A stretch of 64,000 nt of DNA from Paractinoplanes lichenicola. GTDB taxonomy: Bacteria > Actinomycetota > Actinomycetes > Mycobacteriales > Micromonosporaceae. Position 1 is the stretch's first letter, and the number at the start of each line of letters is the position of its first letter. Under the pieces are notes generated by a model. It did not search any database, was not told the DNA's origin, and worked only from the letters and a program-made list of their open reading frames with translations. The stretch spans positions 620,001-684,000 of the forward strand of contig NZ_JAENHO010000001.1 in NCBI RefSeq assembly GCF_016785085.1, given 5' to 3'. Of this stretch, positions 19,701 to 24,489 are shown piece by piece. The translations under genes and the position numbers were made by a program.

Positions 19701-22698
19701 GCCGGCCGCCCTGCCCGCGCAGAGCCACCGCGTCGACGTGCGCCTGCTCGTGCCCGAACACCGGGTCAGCAAGACGCCGCCCCCGCCCGCACCCGCTTCG
19801 GCGCCCCCGGTGAGCACCCCGATCGAGCAGCCCGGCCCGGTCAGTCAGCTGCCCGGCGGCTACTCCCGCGATCTCGACGGCAACCGGGTCGAGGCCTTCA
19901 CGGCGGCCGCCGACCTGCAGGCCGCGGTCAAGGAGGCGCTGGTCACCGCGTCGGGCGATCCGATCTTCGGCTTCCCGGACGGGGTGTTGTCGTCAGCGAT
20001 CGCCGACACGTTCTCGCCCGAGAACCTGCGCGGCGATCCGCACGTGTTCAGCCGGCCGATCGTGCTCGACGGCCTCGTCCACCCGCGCCGGGTCGCCGAC
20101 GTGCACGGCCGGGCCGGCGTACGGCTGCGCCCCTCGAACCCCCAGGTGCTCGACGGGGAGGAGTACGAGCAGGCCAAGCAGAGTCTGGCCGGCGGTGTGG
20201 TCGGCAAACAGAGCCGGGGCCATCAGTGGGAGGCCTCGGCGTCGACGACCGGGAGCGCGTCGATCGCGAAATCCGCAGGTGGCCTGCTGATGGCCCAGTT
20301 CCAGCCGTTCGCCCGGCGCTGGGGCAAGGCCCGCGGCCAGGAGCTGACCGGCAATTCGCGGCTGCGGCTGACCGGACGGCCGGAACACCGCGTTCCCGTA
20401 CGCCTCGACGTGACGGCCGAAGTGGTCGCGGAGACCCGCCGACGGGGCAACATCGACCGCTTCGACGTGTTCTCCGACGACAGCGTGCACCGCACCGGCA
20501 GTCAGGTGCGGCTGCCGGGCTCGGTAGTCATGTGGATGACCGAGGCGCAGGTTCACCGCATGCGCGAGGCCGACCTGGACCGCGCGCACGTCGACCGCGA
20601 CGTCGCCCTCGGCCGGGAACAGCTGGCCGAGGCGAATCGGTTGCTGCGCGACCAGCGGGACGCGCTCGCCACGCTCGCCCGTCGGCAAGTGATGGAGCGG
20701 GCCGCCGACCCCGACCTGCTGCGGATGCACCGGAGGGCGTACCGGGAACTGCGGTTGACTCAGGGCCGGGACCGGCTCGACCTGCGCACCCGGCACGCGG
20801 CCGCGATCGACGCGCTGACCGAGGGCAAGCGGCGCGAGCTGCTCGACCTGGCCGCGCAGCGACCGGCGGAAAGGGCCGACGCAGCCACCGGAACGCTGCC
20901 GCCGCCGCCCCGGTCGCTCGGCCTGGGCGGGGTGAGCACACCGATCGACTTGACCGACCGCATCCCGCACCTACGCCGCCGCCTGTCCGAGGCCTTGGGC
21001 GAGCAGGCCGCCGAACGCCTGCTGCCCACCTCACCGCTGCGCACGCCGCACGACAACGCGCGCACAGTGCACGACTTCCTGGCCGACCTCGACCGCCACC
21101 TGCCCGGCGCGCTCAACGGCGGCCGCAGCCAGCCGTTGCGTCTCGAGGACAAACTCAGCGGCCACACGTACTACCTCACCGCGCAGGCCCGCTTCCCGAC
21201 CGAGCCGCGGTTCGCCGGCATCGAGCACGTCGAGCAGCTCGGCACGGCGGGCAAGGTGGTGCTGACCACGACGGACACGCGGACCTCGCAGCGTACGGCG
21301 TTCGGCGTCACCGGCGCGGCCCGGCTCATGGGGCTGTTCCGCGGCGCCGATCCGGCCGGCCCCGGGCACGGCCCGGCCACCGGCACGCTGGCCGCCGGGC
21401 TGCGCGCCACCGCCAACCTGTTCGGCCGCGACAGCAAACGCGTCGAAACGGCCAAGGTCACGCACAAACGCGCAGCCTCGACAAAAGGCCCGGTGGCGAC
21501 CTGGGACGGCGATGTCGAGATCGACCTGACGATCAGCCGGGGCGAGAGCTTCGACGACACCGGCCGGGGCAACGGGACCGGCCGGGGCGGCGAGACCGGC
21601 GGCGTGGTGGTGGCCCGCGACCTGCAGGTGCGACCCGTACGGCTGCACACGCTGGCCGGTGACACGCTGCCCGAGCCGGTGCCCGGCGACGACCGGCTGG
21701 GCCTCGCCGACCCGCCCGGCGCGCTCCCCCGCGCCCAGCGCACCCCGGCCGCCCGGCAGGCCTGGCGCGACGCCCCCGGTCATCCGACCCTGCCCGAGGC
21801 CGGCCGGTTCGGCGTCGAGCACGTGCTGGCCGACCTGGGCGACCTGCGGGCGGCCGCGGCCGGGGCGATCACCGACTCGGGCGGCGCGGTCGACGCCTCG
21901 ACGATCGCCGCGCTGCGTGACGGGCTCAGCGTCGACAACCTGCGGACCGCGCTGCCGGCCATGCTCGGCGGCACGTTCCGGGTCCCCCTGCCTGGCGGCG
22001 GCGACCGTACGTTGCACGTGGACGCCCGGCTCGTCCCGCGGCCGCGGCTGGCCGGCGTGGACGCCCGGGTCGAGCTGTCCGGCAGCCGCACGCATGACGA
22101 CGAGACCAAGCGCGAACAGACGACCGGCACCACGTACGGGGTTGGGGCTGTGCTGCCCGCGGCGGCCGGCGGCGTGGCCCACCCGTCGGGCGACCGGCCG
22201 AACTTCGGGGCCATGTCCGGCTCGTCGCAGCGTGAGCAGGCGATGTTCGACTCGGCGGCCGCGCAGCAGCTCAAGACCGAGGTGACCACCGGCAAGACGT
22301 CGGCTCAACAGCAAACCAGCGCCGAGGTCGCCGCCGACTCGAGCAAGCTGACCCAGACCCTCTCGTACGGGTTGGAACTGCGCTTTGTGGTGACCTCGGA
22401 GCCGACCCGCCGGGCGCCGGCCGGGCACCACTCCGGGGGCACCGAGCTGCGGGTGCACGACGCCGTGATCATCCGCCGGGCCGGCGACGACGTGCCGCCG
22501 CGGCTGAAGGAGACCGCGGAGCAGGTGGCCGAGGCGTCGAAGGCGTGGACCAAAGCCGTGGCGGCCCGCGACGGCCTGCGTGCGCAGGGTGCCGACCTGA
22601 CCTCGGCCGACACCGCCGTGGCCGGGGCCGAGCGCGCGTGGTGGACGGCGATCGAGGCCCACCGGCGGGCGTTTGCGGGAGAGAGCGCGGGGGTTTGA
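1714..22698 (+). CDS. giant multi-effector polymorphic toxin-like protein (6,994 aa)
   Basis: The reading frame is unbroken. Residues 1-290 are a CpnT-like, WXG-type N-terminus with hydrophobic helices at about 113-156 and 204-226. Residues 324-398 are GAGPTG repeats and 398-1125 a Pro/Thr/Ala linker. Four repeated modules each hold a His and a Cys 38 residues apart (H1221/C1259, H2502/C2540, H3455/C3493, H4339/C4377) in the motifs VFAHGTP and VSCDT, resembling clan CD proteases such as MARTX C80. Cargos between them: papain-like (C1485, H1635), aldo/keto reductase fold (D2071, Y2076, K2102, H2135), deaminase 1 (H2889-A-E, C2921/C2924), deaminase 2 (H3786-A-E, C3818/C3821), and an unrecognised domain (4460-4763). 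Residues 5270-6994 are beta-rich repeats with no toxin at the C-terminus. Export through type VII secretion and self-cleavage into effectors are inferred. Confidence 0.8.
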   Translation: MPDFHIPNDPEWQWAYDLILYGVGEEFPEADPTALRAMGEELYGFTSQLLNGVGATANLGNSLGNSLTGPAATAFAQFQGNITKNVPTGGQISTSLGDAAYQFALDSESTQYNIVIAAFTQVVEIAIAMATGFGAAAVPGLIKIGQEIVGALVNFLRARLQNQLMRLMWEGLEEGLEELWQSAAAQLTQIAEGNRKDGLDYKDLAMSFAGGVFIGAGVSGMHQIAGKFYPKINKNVYSRETLSGLAETLFEGLFSMMVGGGGFNPFATFSSSIIGGMAHHYAQEFGNQFGPTPDPNSLKPPPTLNTEPGPNNPNPTAIEGPEVPTGAGPMGAGPAGAGPTGAGPTGVGPAGAGPTGAGPTGAGPAGAGPTGAGPTGAGPAGAGPTGAGPTGGGPVGAETPTSSANESMTPGDANTPPPVGSGTPSSGAPSPAAGSTPLQGGGQPSSVPSPNGTTTPATDTPSSANVPAPTGTPTPTVGGTETPTPAGANTPNPSGSTTPSPTGTTTPSPTGTTAPTPTGTTTPAPTGTSTPGLTGTPTPAPAATDMPGAAGTATPNPASPNASAPTAVDLPGPANATPPNSVGTPAAVDLPGATGTSAPSPAATNPPASDAVGTSAPGPTGTDSPAPSGATPTAPGAVGTSAPGPTSTDSAPSGATPALGGTNAPPPAETTSGTTPDGTPVVPGTPTTTSPNAPTPAGASMSPPAADAPLPSAGVIAPPGNATAPTGGTAAVPPPLATTAPGEPQVGAPPSSPPAAVAPPTLTGGLPGFDSPAPVTPGQVAVPTPNESTTPAGNAVLETPTGSTTPTPPNATPPAATATPTPPASSTTPAPALAGPTPEAPSSDAPRTPAPAVAPTSPAAPIATTTELLPPAASPTSNPPAALANTSGSVSNPLAPSPAPAVNTPGANPASAPTTGTQTTPPASGAGVREGGNSPSVVPPVNGLTVEGPSPESTHPSGPRVETNANDPNAQTQPQVAPTTTPSGSSTPAMPTGDTEAETVADIPTSGSTATPDTGVNTDSAAESDTATPRTPETGAQSQPTGAHNSTPDTASTPAPETNTRDEPTAPSDTTPIPAPETTAHHEPTAPSDTTPNTTPTPAPETNTRDEPTAPADTTTENSTSPGLEDDSRSDAEPDWFDDVDSDIASEVDSVFDEVDGSDTDSIWDEEMEFAGEPTLPVHDTAPTPGKVPGGLTLLDPRDNAAQEAAAKVPPRQDQYLVFAHGTPDGVVVDGKLVTAPQLASLVHNDPDSKGKRIVLVSCDTGRDPDGFPADLAREVDNLRRDDPGYNGDTSVTAPSDTAFVTPSGKVITAAVTVGDQHAVPGQWTTVSAKGIDTAPETETADDLELAVAFPSQVPPFAGAGRITTNYAVRAGKGPPFTRTIPEPEIVDRGPDVVPRFVVRRPTIADQHPPIRVSPDGTIAINAEPDGRKNEFYTTPERLDGLNQQLRAANSAVTLTATPENTVTVGGETLVMVQPRFDRAMPSVCRDFAANVLGGDPSHVVLRPDGQKARAIPVVANDGMEVTGVFHLAEALAGDKSPQTTGQARDVMAQDQRNHGRMDGAPRPGRDYGLAVNQKPGTVDASKAIGVNQFARARVGEGYLTQSISDRGPGRDAAFDIDHSRTGTPETRKGAYGYHFAGVVAESADTQMHVTLENSRPNSKVEDLATEALRRNVEQFVADPSKTDDRYRAEFEKLAPKLSDPDAFAQSATIARLQLLNDSPEVINNENLWHFRAWGSTPEQSHFAAQQQSPSFVNPMTLVVVGGHAARTASVDFAPGEQNVDPETPAMRSFVQTAAKVAAWRDAQGLGPPAISVESGANGRGLVRLLPDSMPNTHATEMAQQRADSVRAALKHQLDQQGGPAKDIPIQTGTRGRRPAPGAGPKEHRRRRTLVDLDMSPSGSRSTETRNTAHRDGETRNFGQRDTETRNSGQREPETRNSDQQDAETRSIDQRDTGTRSIDQRDGGTRNSGQRDAGTRNFSQQDGGTRSFDQQDTDTRNTGQQDAETRNIGQRGGELRSDAHSEVHARGTESADGGDGRRARTIDGPWAAFGADGRTGSEIRSALDNGFRRFDLADSYRNTDTVADVLSGPGAPPRDGLEIVYKFDVRENESADQLTERLTSVADQFGGRLDSVLVHNIDGGSRDATRRAWDVLANLQSDGRIDRIGLGNVRDEHVDQLNELNERSPVGILENSLDSLLRDTGVQDFVASRRGDSSPEVYYYGVRRLASSMGLDGPADLRGLASAVSTFYGDAPTRMIVSSGDPGRQAAARDDFALAPEHPDHDGVDQFDAQVKVFNWRQRPTFATTNGPDVELDPPLRQWLNDAVTDSANVRAKITADANAQNRAVDADFIAHWLTDRGVIADPDTLDDVRIPERYGLRSQHVDRPLGSVLRDLLGNTSCDWKAAIELTQLTLTPVDDWNNLYPHFGEIVTTQAGTGSDIASDAGSRTSSWATNEVPAEVHDVPPAPRDVPAGITLLDDSETLNNEAARSFAPRDGQFLVFAHGTPKGLVVGGKLVTAPQLARMLQDHPGAQGKQIVLVSCDTGSDPNGFPAELARQDGISSVTAPDRTAFVTPSGRVLTTDATTFGPDGRPRPDLTSPGHWNTFTGTTAEPAESGPDLPTAETVRELVSRIADVESRTPDPAGATTTDPPGPAADPPDARNDFEQAVDFGPKKVTKKELLEQIDGAAKQFTKSYGGGQSGRAVDQFRLRFSRDKRAERAAQTLSHLSFQLHDTFRALRDASPNRSSLPKDLEVQGMLINNRLVFATNFNATVDLLDGVRIPRGDGPPLQRLLSIDQSDDRRRAHLAQQDADEYVGRMDRSRTKLNAAFDGARDSATARAMRANQSIRIADAAPASATERANLRDLLTDPRHEGSAIMLRLDDAGDGSVHAEQKLMLAVHSAGLDPDDIHGTHLVMGKYRPCLGCWAALNAYASEGFPVNFNDNHGNYYTESVRSIIDYLPRLAGSVAQNVRGAADRLMSVSALSRQSPPADAVDNNGRETVIPAHDAPNRGYVTPSDSETEYFDKQRRYVTTKRNLDFATSSRTRTLGVGREKPFAPRAAQRVLTDAERADLAAAWKTRNSAQATALFKHHAARGVSNQEMSEASGASAGHVGRLVNDKDGHEKRDGREKVHRRVQSRSGRSEAGSSTSKFTKRPDLDKAGEKAIRDAMDGTKFKSAWKEIEKQLLFKGTLRAGQLPETLNQELAGLRHRHNMQSIADYLHIPRKSLQQHLDKRYGSVNEAATKTAATTRQPSPIDEEMPDAPPFSSPAFGYSDGPPSSSPAFGYSDAPPSRMPGVNYSDIPRTTGPARMDGVSYSDIPRTVATSSNAPIRYTAQPVTAMPDAPANARPIYVDEDGDTIFENDRGTQFYLNRNTGRWQYFDDGDNEWHDYRPDDPYGKGKNTRWAATDVTGTHDTAPPITEVPAGLAMLDPDQNENWQAARNYRPRPDEYLVFAHGTPDGVVFQNKLVTPEQLAERITADPRSHGKQIVLISCDTAASDYDVRLAQQPGITAVTAPTQTAWVTPNGRVLSASPDLRQPGNWRHTSGHPPVSHMLPGQDLPAEKEGAVAFGKTKKDLLAEVDGIAKSFTKSYGGGQFGRAVDEFRLRFARDKRAERAAQTLSHLSFKLHDTFRALRDASPNREALPKDLEVQGMLVNDRLVFATNFNATVDLLNGARIPSGDGPPLQRLLSIEQSDARRRAHLTTQDADEYVGRMRRSGEKLDAAFDGARDSATARAMRANERLRIVDAAPSTAEGRQQLRDLLTNPAHRGTTIVLRHADSGADSVHAEQKLMLAVHSAGLDPDDIRGTHVVMGKYRPCLGCWAALNAYRSEGFPVNFNDNYGNYYTESLRSLVSFMPHLAGSVAAQLRSAANQLMSVSALSRQAPPADAYQNNGPEKVIPVHDAPNRGYVTPSDSETEWVEKRRAYVTTKRNLDLATGSRVRTLGVGSDKPFAPRAAQRVLTEGERGDLAAAWKMRDTARATALFKHHAARGVSNQEMSEASGASAGHVGRLVNDKDGHEKRDGREKVHRRVQSRSGRSEAGSTTSKFTKRPDLDTDGQEALRDAMRGSDFYSDWKKLEKGAKGNLQARHIPSDLNRALNQARQRYNIQSIADYVHVARKSLQQHLDKKYGSVNEAAVKREPSPIDEEMPDAPPTDSRWADPREAEFRWADPREAESRWAESRWAESSRAESSRAESSRMAANRFPNVNYSTAPIRYTAQPVTTQAPPANAHPLYTDEHGNTIYVNDRGTQFYLNRTTGRWQYYDESDQQWHDYRPGDPYGKGKGTHWAATDVHGTHETPPPPVRVPAGLALLDDSETANWQIARDHQPRPGEFLVFAHGTPDGIVFQNKIVTPEQLAARINEDPRSHGRRIVLVSCDTAANDYDVRLAQQPGIASVTAPTLTAWTTPSGRILSASPNLQQAGSWRHTSGHPPVSRTLPDYELPTSAHIFAQSDPAADNAVAFGPGTRTMNDVLFDAKVRYVDEARIFEQRLGNYLADRADLNAEVGKVLDKAWQELPRRFRPLVGERDPHLIGSVGGDHAYARNLEVVREGTLRERMTLLWSIARNEALADKLGPIDRHPTIAAERDFRRQYPADRDGIEDHIRTDQTPASVRPPLSSRELAHAVDDQGRLRWRAADKQMHVALTAPLHHDAEQTGGLVRTGTSGSTYLVLSLADRMRTQWGLDVDLPALQLALIAYLVPNEVHSVHEVMAAGQLVDPSLTYDDSWTRYRSLPGLTEDELRTNVAVEGQFPDERAYEELLAQPNRPQTTWSELLAKLDSLDDFFNDVEDAQPDSDEPTHASHIVSDPGAIDGGADTLHSMGDLGGFDRAADTQHSMGDHGGLVTAADSQHSMGDHGGLVTAADSQHRSDDLGGLDGSADVPTTDADLATRLDELDSFFDDTPTTMADLVAKLDSLDDFFFGEEDAAETALKTQAEIDAEFAAQLNDVTTANDSLTNALPATPPARQHPIALFAALGRTEDAMDQAADNVSAARDLVIAAERRHEDTGGRVDPRLRAEAVAQLNAALTNQRAARNTNTTTLNALHTAFGEPLPPPRPAQGRGLGAPTVTQPQRNAAQPTPTTAQPTPTTAQPTLTDAQSDITSAQPEHPTPIIAQSTLADAQSGSESAQHTLTNAQSESAALSPTSTNTQPTSASAQPESANGQLADTDARAELAGVQHATTSAQSGSASVQPVDTDVRAGATGAQPASSDVRTGFDGGRGARTAVSGPRRGAGPRRAAGPGRADSSWRGLDVLATVAEDVEAESAAEAEPVKTPASVRRDLPGYLRESRSLGLAKQLGRTENVDLRTPLGEAGVDNTTVERIQRLAEGGVAPFLGEGRPFAVTVGNRPAELVVRAVFDWYGMTVGDKAAKPNKAETKTTAKDSRTATVKHDGQVEGRVAFAALPPLVADIAGQVPAGATETRTAAHENEFTQKSTVDVDNGLDTKVPVRFVLTLRDARGQIGQRVAQADATVRVPKGLTEPVGPAAPVTTLPALFGVESATGRPAGHRDFFEQVAALLPGEVTAVGAPGRETLKQFLDDATIAAKLPTMVAADGDAHPEAGWVTSDPLLHAPRHGRNRLHKARDGVVQMRLVPRYARVTDSVAEATHTDTQTRSGEDKNTNTAARTVGLTGGVGAGTEAGAVRFAVGPRVGFSRTVEHGQEHTVATSSTETSTVTGPAGRYQVVYDLEVRTIGQPATRLNGTVEGFQWARQDRIDRTGMSTETRNWRGNHGPDRKLFAPAHVEQGRSFGGTIVDDFTTGDRLYEAVSRALRTVPGRHDYHVLSNAFVGQFDDPALTDGLTAGVQAVIARDTKARNALSDRQLAMLLDRIVGPGLEVPLVKNGHLHDYHTVVKVTGEVGALSDGGVVTSGAFGTGSKLKTKTGTQAGRSRTDKAEVSVEGRLYGALSSLFGTLTFGPKITRTGTEAHTLGVTQSGSHTHDHGGTLDEDGSIADQRMVEFLAPLTLSTTSTSYRRLNTSGRRLTLGRPGRDVPRTVEPAALPAQSHRVDVRLLVPEHRVSKTPPPPAPASAPPVSTPIEQPGPVSQLPGGYSRDLDGNRVEAFTAAADLQAAVKEALVTASGDPIFGFPDGVLSSAIADTFSPENLRGDPHVFSRPIVLDGLVHPRRVADVHGRAGVRLRPSNPQVLDGEEYEQAKQSLAGGVVGKQSRGHQWEASASTTGSASIAKSAGGLLMAQFQPFARRWGKARGQELTGNSRLRLTGRPEHRVPVRLDVTAEVVAETRRRGNIDRFDVFSDDSVHRTGSQVRLPGSVVMWMTEAQVHRMREADLDRAHVDRDVALGREQLAEANRLLRDQRDALATLARRQVMERAADPDLLRMHRRAYRELRLTQGRDRLDLRTRHAAAIDALTEGKRRELLDLAAQRPAERADAATGTLPPPPRSLGLGGVSTPIDLTDRIPHLRRRLSEALGEQAAERLLPTSPLRTPHDNARTVHDFLADLDRHLPGALNGGRSQPLRLEDKLSGHTYYLTAQARFPTEPRFAGIEHVEQLGTAGKVVLTTTDTRTSQRTAFGVTGAARLMGLFRGADPAGPGHGPATGTLAAGLRATANLFGRDSKRVETAKVTHKRAASTKGPVATWDGDVEIDLTISRGESFDDTGRGNGTGRGGETGGVVVARDLQVRPVRLHTLAGDTLPEPVPGDDRLGLADPPGALPRAQRTPAARQAWRDAPGHPTLPEAGRFGVEHVLADLGDLRAAAAGAITDSGGAVDASTIAALRDGLSVDNLRTALPAMLGGTFRVPLPGGGDRTLHVDARLVPRPRLAGVDARVELSGSRTHDDETKREQTTGTTYGVGAVLPAAAGGVAHPSGDRPNFGAMSGSSQREQAMFDSAAAQQLKTEVTTGKTSAQQQTSAEVAADSSKLTQTLSYGLELRFVVTSEPTRRAPAGHHSGGTELRVHDAVIIRRAGDDVPPRLKETAEQVAEASKAWTKAVAARDGLRAQGADLTSADTAVAGAERAWWTAIEAHRRAFAGESAGV
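2686..2905 (+). repeat. GAGPTG/GAGPAG hexapeptide-like repeats
   Basis: About 70 residues inside the giant gene made of (G-A-G-P-T/A)-G units. At DNA level, segments such as gggccgacgggcgcagga recur several times in 2720-2870. The tract marks the junction between the folded N-terminal secretion domain and the long Pro/Thr/Ala linker. The repeated DNA makes it prone to length change and to assembly collapse. Confidence 0.85.
7423..7760 (+). repeat. decapeptide repeat array (E-T-R-N-x-x-Q-R-D-x) in the giant protein
   Basis: About eleven 30-bp units, each containing gaaacgcgcaa or a close variant, encode ETRN-x-x-QRD-x decapeptides (residues about 1904-2016). The charged, Pro-free composition differs from the N-terminal linker. 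It separates the papain-like and OmpA-like part from the aldo/keto reductase fold, so it probably serves as a hydrophilic spacer between two cargos. Confidence 0.85.
9709..15090 (+). repeat. 2.7-kb in-gene tandem duplication: deaminase + HTH tail + linker + protease-like module
   Basis: Unit 1 runs from about 9709 to 12408 and unit 2 from 12409 to 15090. From the deaminase start to the basic tail the offset is exactly 2,691 bp at several checked points (9791/12482, 10378/13069, 11071/13762). Nucleotide similarity is high; a 77-bp stretch from 11071 differs by one base from that at 13762. After each basic tail come variable Pro/Ser repeats, a 65-residue segment around TQFYLNR-x-TGRWQY, and a protease-like module. 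Modules 3 and 4 resemble each other more than module 2, which fixes the unit as deaminase-to-protease. Confidence 0.85.
16221..16316 (+). repeat. two perfect-phase 48-bp repeats carrying TTA codons
   Basis: Two 48-bp units start at 16221 and 16269 and differ at one base. They encode SMGDHGGLVTAADSQH twice inside an Asp/Ser-rich linker of the giant protein. Each copy contains an in-frame TTA leucine codon (16240 and 16288), a codon that is rare in such high-GC genomes. A further TTA lies at 13258 in the same gene. Confidence 0.85.
16936..17370 (+). repeat. Ala-Gln-Pro/Ser degenerate repeat linker
   Basis: About 145 residues of short units (TAQPTPT, DAQSDIT, SAQPES and the like) with the recurring DNA core gcgcaacc or gcgcagtc. 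It separates the last cargo and a helical segment (about residues 4970-5050) from the beta-rich C-terminal third of the giant protein. Confidence 0.8.
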
Positions 22699-22756
22699 GG
22701 GCAATCCGGGTCGCCGGGCGTCGATCATGCGGGAACGACCGTGGTCGAATGGCGCC

Positions 22757-23803
22757 ATGGCTGAGTTCCGGACGGTGACCTACGGGGCGGAGTTCCATCG
22801 GCTGCTGCTGCGGCTGGCCGGGCACGCCCCCGACGCCGAGCTGGCCGCGGCCCGGCTGGCGCTGGCCGAGGGCCGGACCTCCGACGTCGCGCGGGCTGTG
22901 GGGGCCATCGCCGCGGCGGCCCGGCTGGCGCCCACCGACGAGGAGTTCGCGCTGCTGGCCGCGGCCGAGCCGGAGTCCGTGGCCGAGCTGTCGGGCACCC
23001 AGCCGGGTCAGTGGCCGCTGCCCGCGGTCGACTTCCAGCCGGCGCTGGCCGATCCCTCGGTGTTCGCCCCCGAGGCGCCGCCGCCGCTGCTCGACCTGAC
23101 CGACGTGCCCTACTCGTTCGCCGCCTCGGTGACCGATGAGACGGATGCGAAGGCGATCGAGGCGATGGCCCGCATTCCCGGCGTACGGGCGTTGTGGCGG
23201 GCCTGGCGGCTCAGCGATCCCCGCGAGACGCCGGTCCGGGTGTTCGTGCTCGCCGCGGACGTGCCGGGCGCGGACCTGCCGGTGGTGGCGGCGCTGCTGC
23301 AGCGGGAGACGGGCGCGCCGGTCGAGGCGTACGCGCCGGGTGACGAGCTGCCCGCCTATCAGGTGCAGGCCCGGGGTGCGGCCGCTCTCTTGTGGACAGA
23401 ACAGGAGCCGTACGGGATCGGCATTGCCCGGGTGTTCGACGGGGTCGATCCGGTGACCGGGCCGTGGTTCGCGCCGGACCATCCCCGGCTCGACGAGGCC
23501 GAACGGGAACGGGTCGCCCGCTATCTGGAGTCGGGCCGCCCGGTCCTGATGACGACGCAGCGGATGGCCGACGTGGTCGACCCGGCGCGCGGGGCGGTGG
23601 TGCCGATGTCGTACCGGACCGACGGCATCTGGGTGTGGACGGACACGGTCGCCTATTACGCGCGAACGCACAGTCTGGCCCCGGATGCCGAGTTGCTCGA
23701 CCATGCGCGCGAGCGCCAGTTCCGCGCGCCGACGGTCGACGACGTCGCCGAGCACCGCACCCTCGCGGCCCTGTTCCGCCCGTCGACGGCGAGTGTGCGT
23801 TGA
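22757..23803 (+). CDS. hypothetical protein, candidate immunity factor A (paralogue of next gene)
   Basis: A 348-residue cytosolic-type protein without signal or membrane segment. Residues 1-95 are an Ala-rich helical extension absent from its neighbour. The C-terminal part shares with the next protein the pattern VVPMSYRTDG-x-W-x-WTD-x-VAYY and a terminal EHR-x-LAALF. ATG 22757 is used because an earlier in-frame start at 22673 would lie in the giant gene. The gene begins 58 bp after the toxin-like gene and overlaps the next gene by 4 bp. Position and paralogy suggest immunity or an accessory role; no family was recognised, so the function remains inferred. Confidence 0.7.
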   Translation: MAEFRTVTYGAEFHRLLLRLAGHAPDAELAAARLALAEGRTSDVARAVGAIAAAARLAPTDEEFALLAAAEPESVAELSGTQPGQWPLPAVDFQPALADPSVFAPEAPPPLLDLTDVPYSFAASVTDETDAKAIEAMARIPGVRALWRAWRLSDPRETPVRVFVLAADVPGADLPVVAALLQRETGAPVEAYAPGDELPAYQVQARGAAALLWTEQEPYGIGIARVFDGVDPVTGPWFAPDHPRLDEAERERVARYLESGRPVLMTTQRMADVVDPARGAVVPMSYRTDGIWVWTDTVAYYARTHSLAPDAELLDHARERQFRAPTVDDVAEHRTLAALFRPSTASVR

Positions 23804-24489
23804 GCGTCTTTGTTCCGGCGCTGCCCGATCCGAATACGTTCGGCTCGGCCGTGCCGCCGCTGCTCGACCTGGCGGGCCGCGACCTCGGCGACGACGAGGA
23901 CCGCGCCGCCGTGGCCGCCGTGAAGGCGCAACCCGGCTCAGTCGCGTTGTGGCGGTCGTGGCGCGTCGCCGAGCCGCCGCCGCAGCGGGTCTACGTGGTG
24001 GAGACAAGCGGTCCGGCGCCGGCCCTCGAGGCCCAGGTCTACGCACCCGGGCACAAGCTGTCCGCGGAGACCCGGGCGGCGCGCAATTCCGGCGCCCTGC
24101 TGTGGACCGCCCGGCCCGTACGCCCGATCCGCATCGCCCGGGTCTTCGACGACGGCGGCGGGTTCACCTCCGATCATCTCCGTCTCCGCGATTGTCAGCC
24201 GATCCTGGATTACCTGGACGGCGGCGCGCCCGTGCTGGGCACCGAGGGCCGGCTGCCCGACGTGGTCGAGCCGGGCCGCGGTGAGGTGGTGCCGATGAGC
24301 TATCGCACCGACGGGCAGTGGCTGTGGACCGACTCGGTGGCGTACTACCTGCGGGTGTACGGGCTGGCCCCGGAGACGGACCTGCTCGCGCACATTCGCG
24401 CATCCGGCGAGCGCCCGATTGTGGACGCCGTCGACGAGCATCGGGCGCTGGCCGCGCTGTTCCAGTCGCACGCCTTGGTGGCGCAGTGA
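23800..24489 (+). CDS. hypothetical protein, candidate immunity factor B (paralogue of previous gene)
   Basis: A 229-residue protein aligning with the C-terminal two thirds of the upstream product: LLDL near the N-terminus, VALWRSWR, ALLWT, IARVFD, VVEPGRGEVVPMSYRTDG, W-x-WTDSVAYY and EHRALAALF are all shared. The start is TTG at 23800, overlapping the upstream TGA; no ATG or GTG start fits the conserved N-terminus. Its own stop overlaps the next start (GTGA). The tandem paralogues mirror the tandem deaminases in the giant protein, which suggests but does not prove matched immunity. Confidence 0.7.
   Translation: MSVFVPALPDPNTFGSAVPPLLDLAGRDLGDDEDRAAVAAVKAQPGSVALWRSWRVAEPPPQRVYVVETSGPAPALEAQVYAPGHKLSAETRAARNSGALLWTARPVRPIRIARVFDDGGGFTSDHLRLRDCQPILDYLDGGAPVLGTEGRLPDVVEPGRGEVVPMSYRTDGQWLWTDSVAYYLRVYGLAPETDLLAHIRASGERPIVDAVDEHRALAALFQSHALVAQ

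Noticed and set aside
17605..19761. A 718-codon antisense open frame over the beta-rich region
   Set aside because: His/Arg/Gly-rich shadow with no family signature; the sense frame is continuous.
17521..22698. Possible RHS/YD-repeat shell in the C-terminal third of the giant protein
   Set aside because: No YD motifs or DPxGL-type cleavage site are present, and no toxin follows; the repeats are a different beta-rich type.
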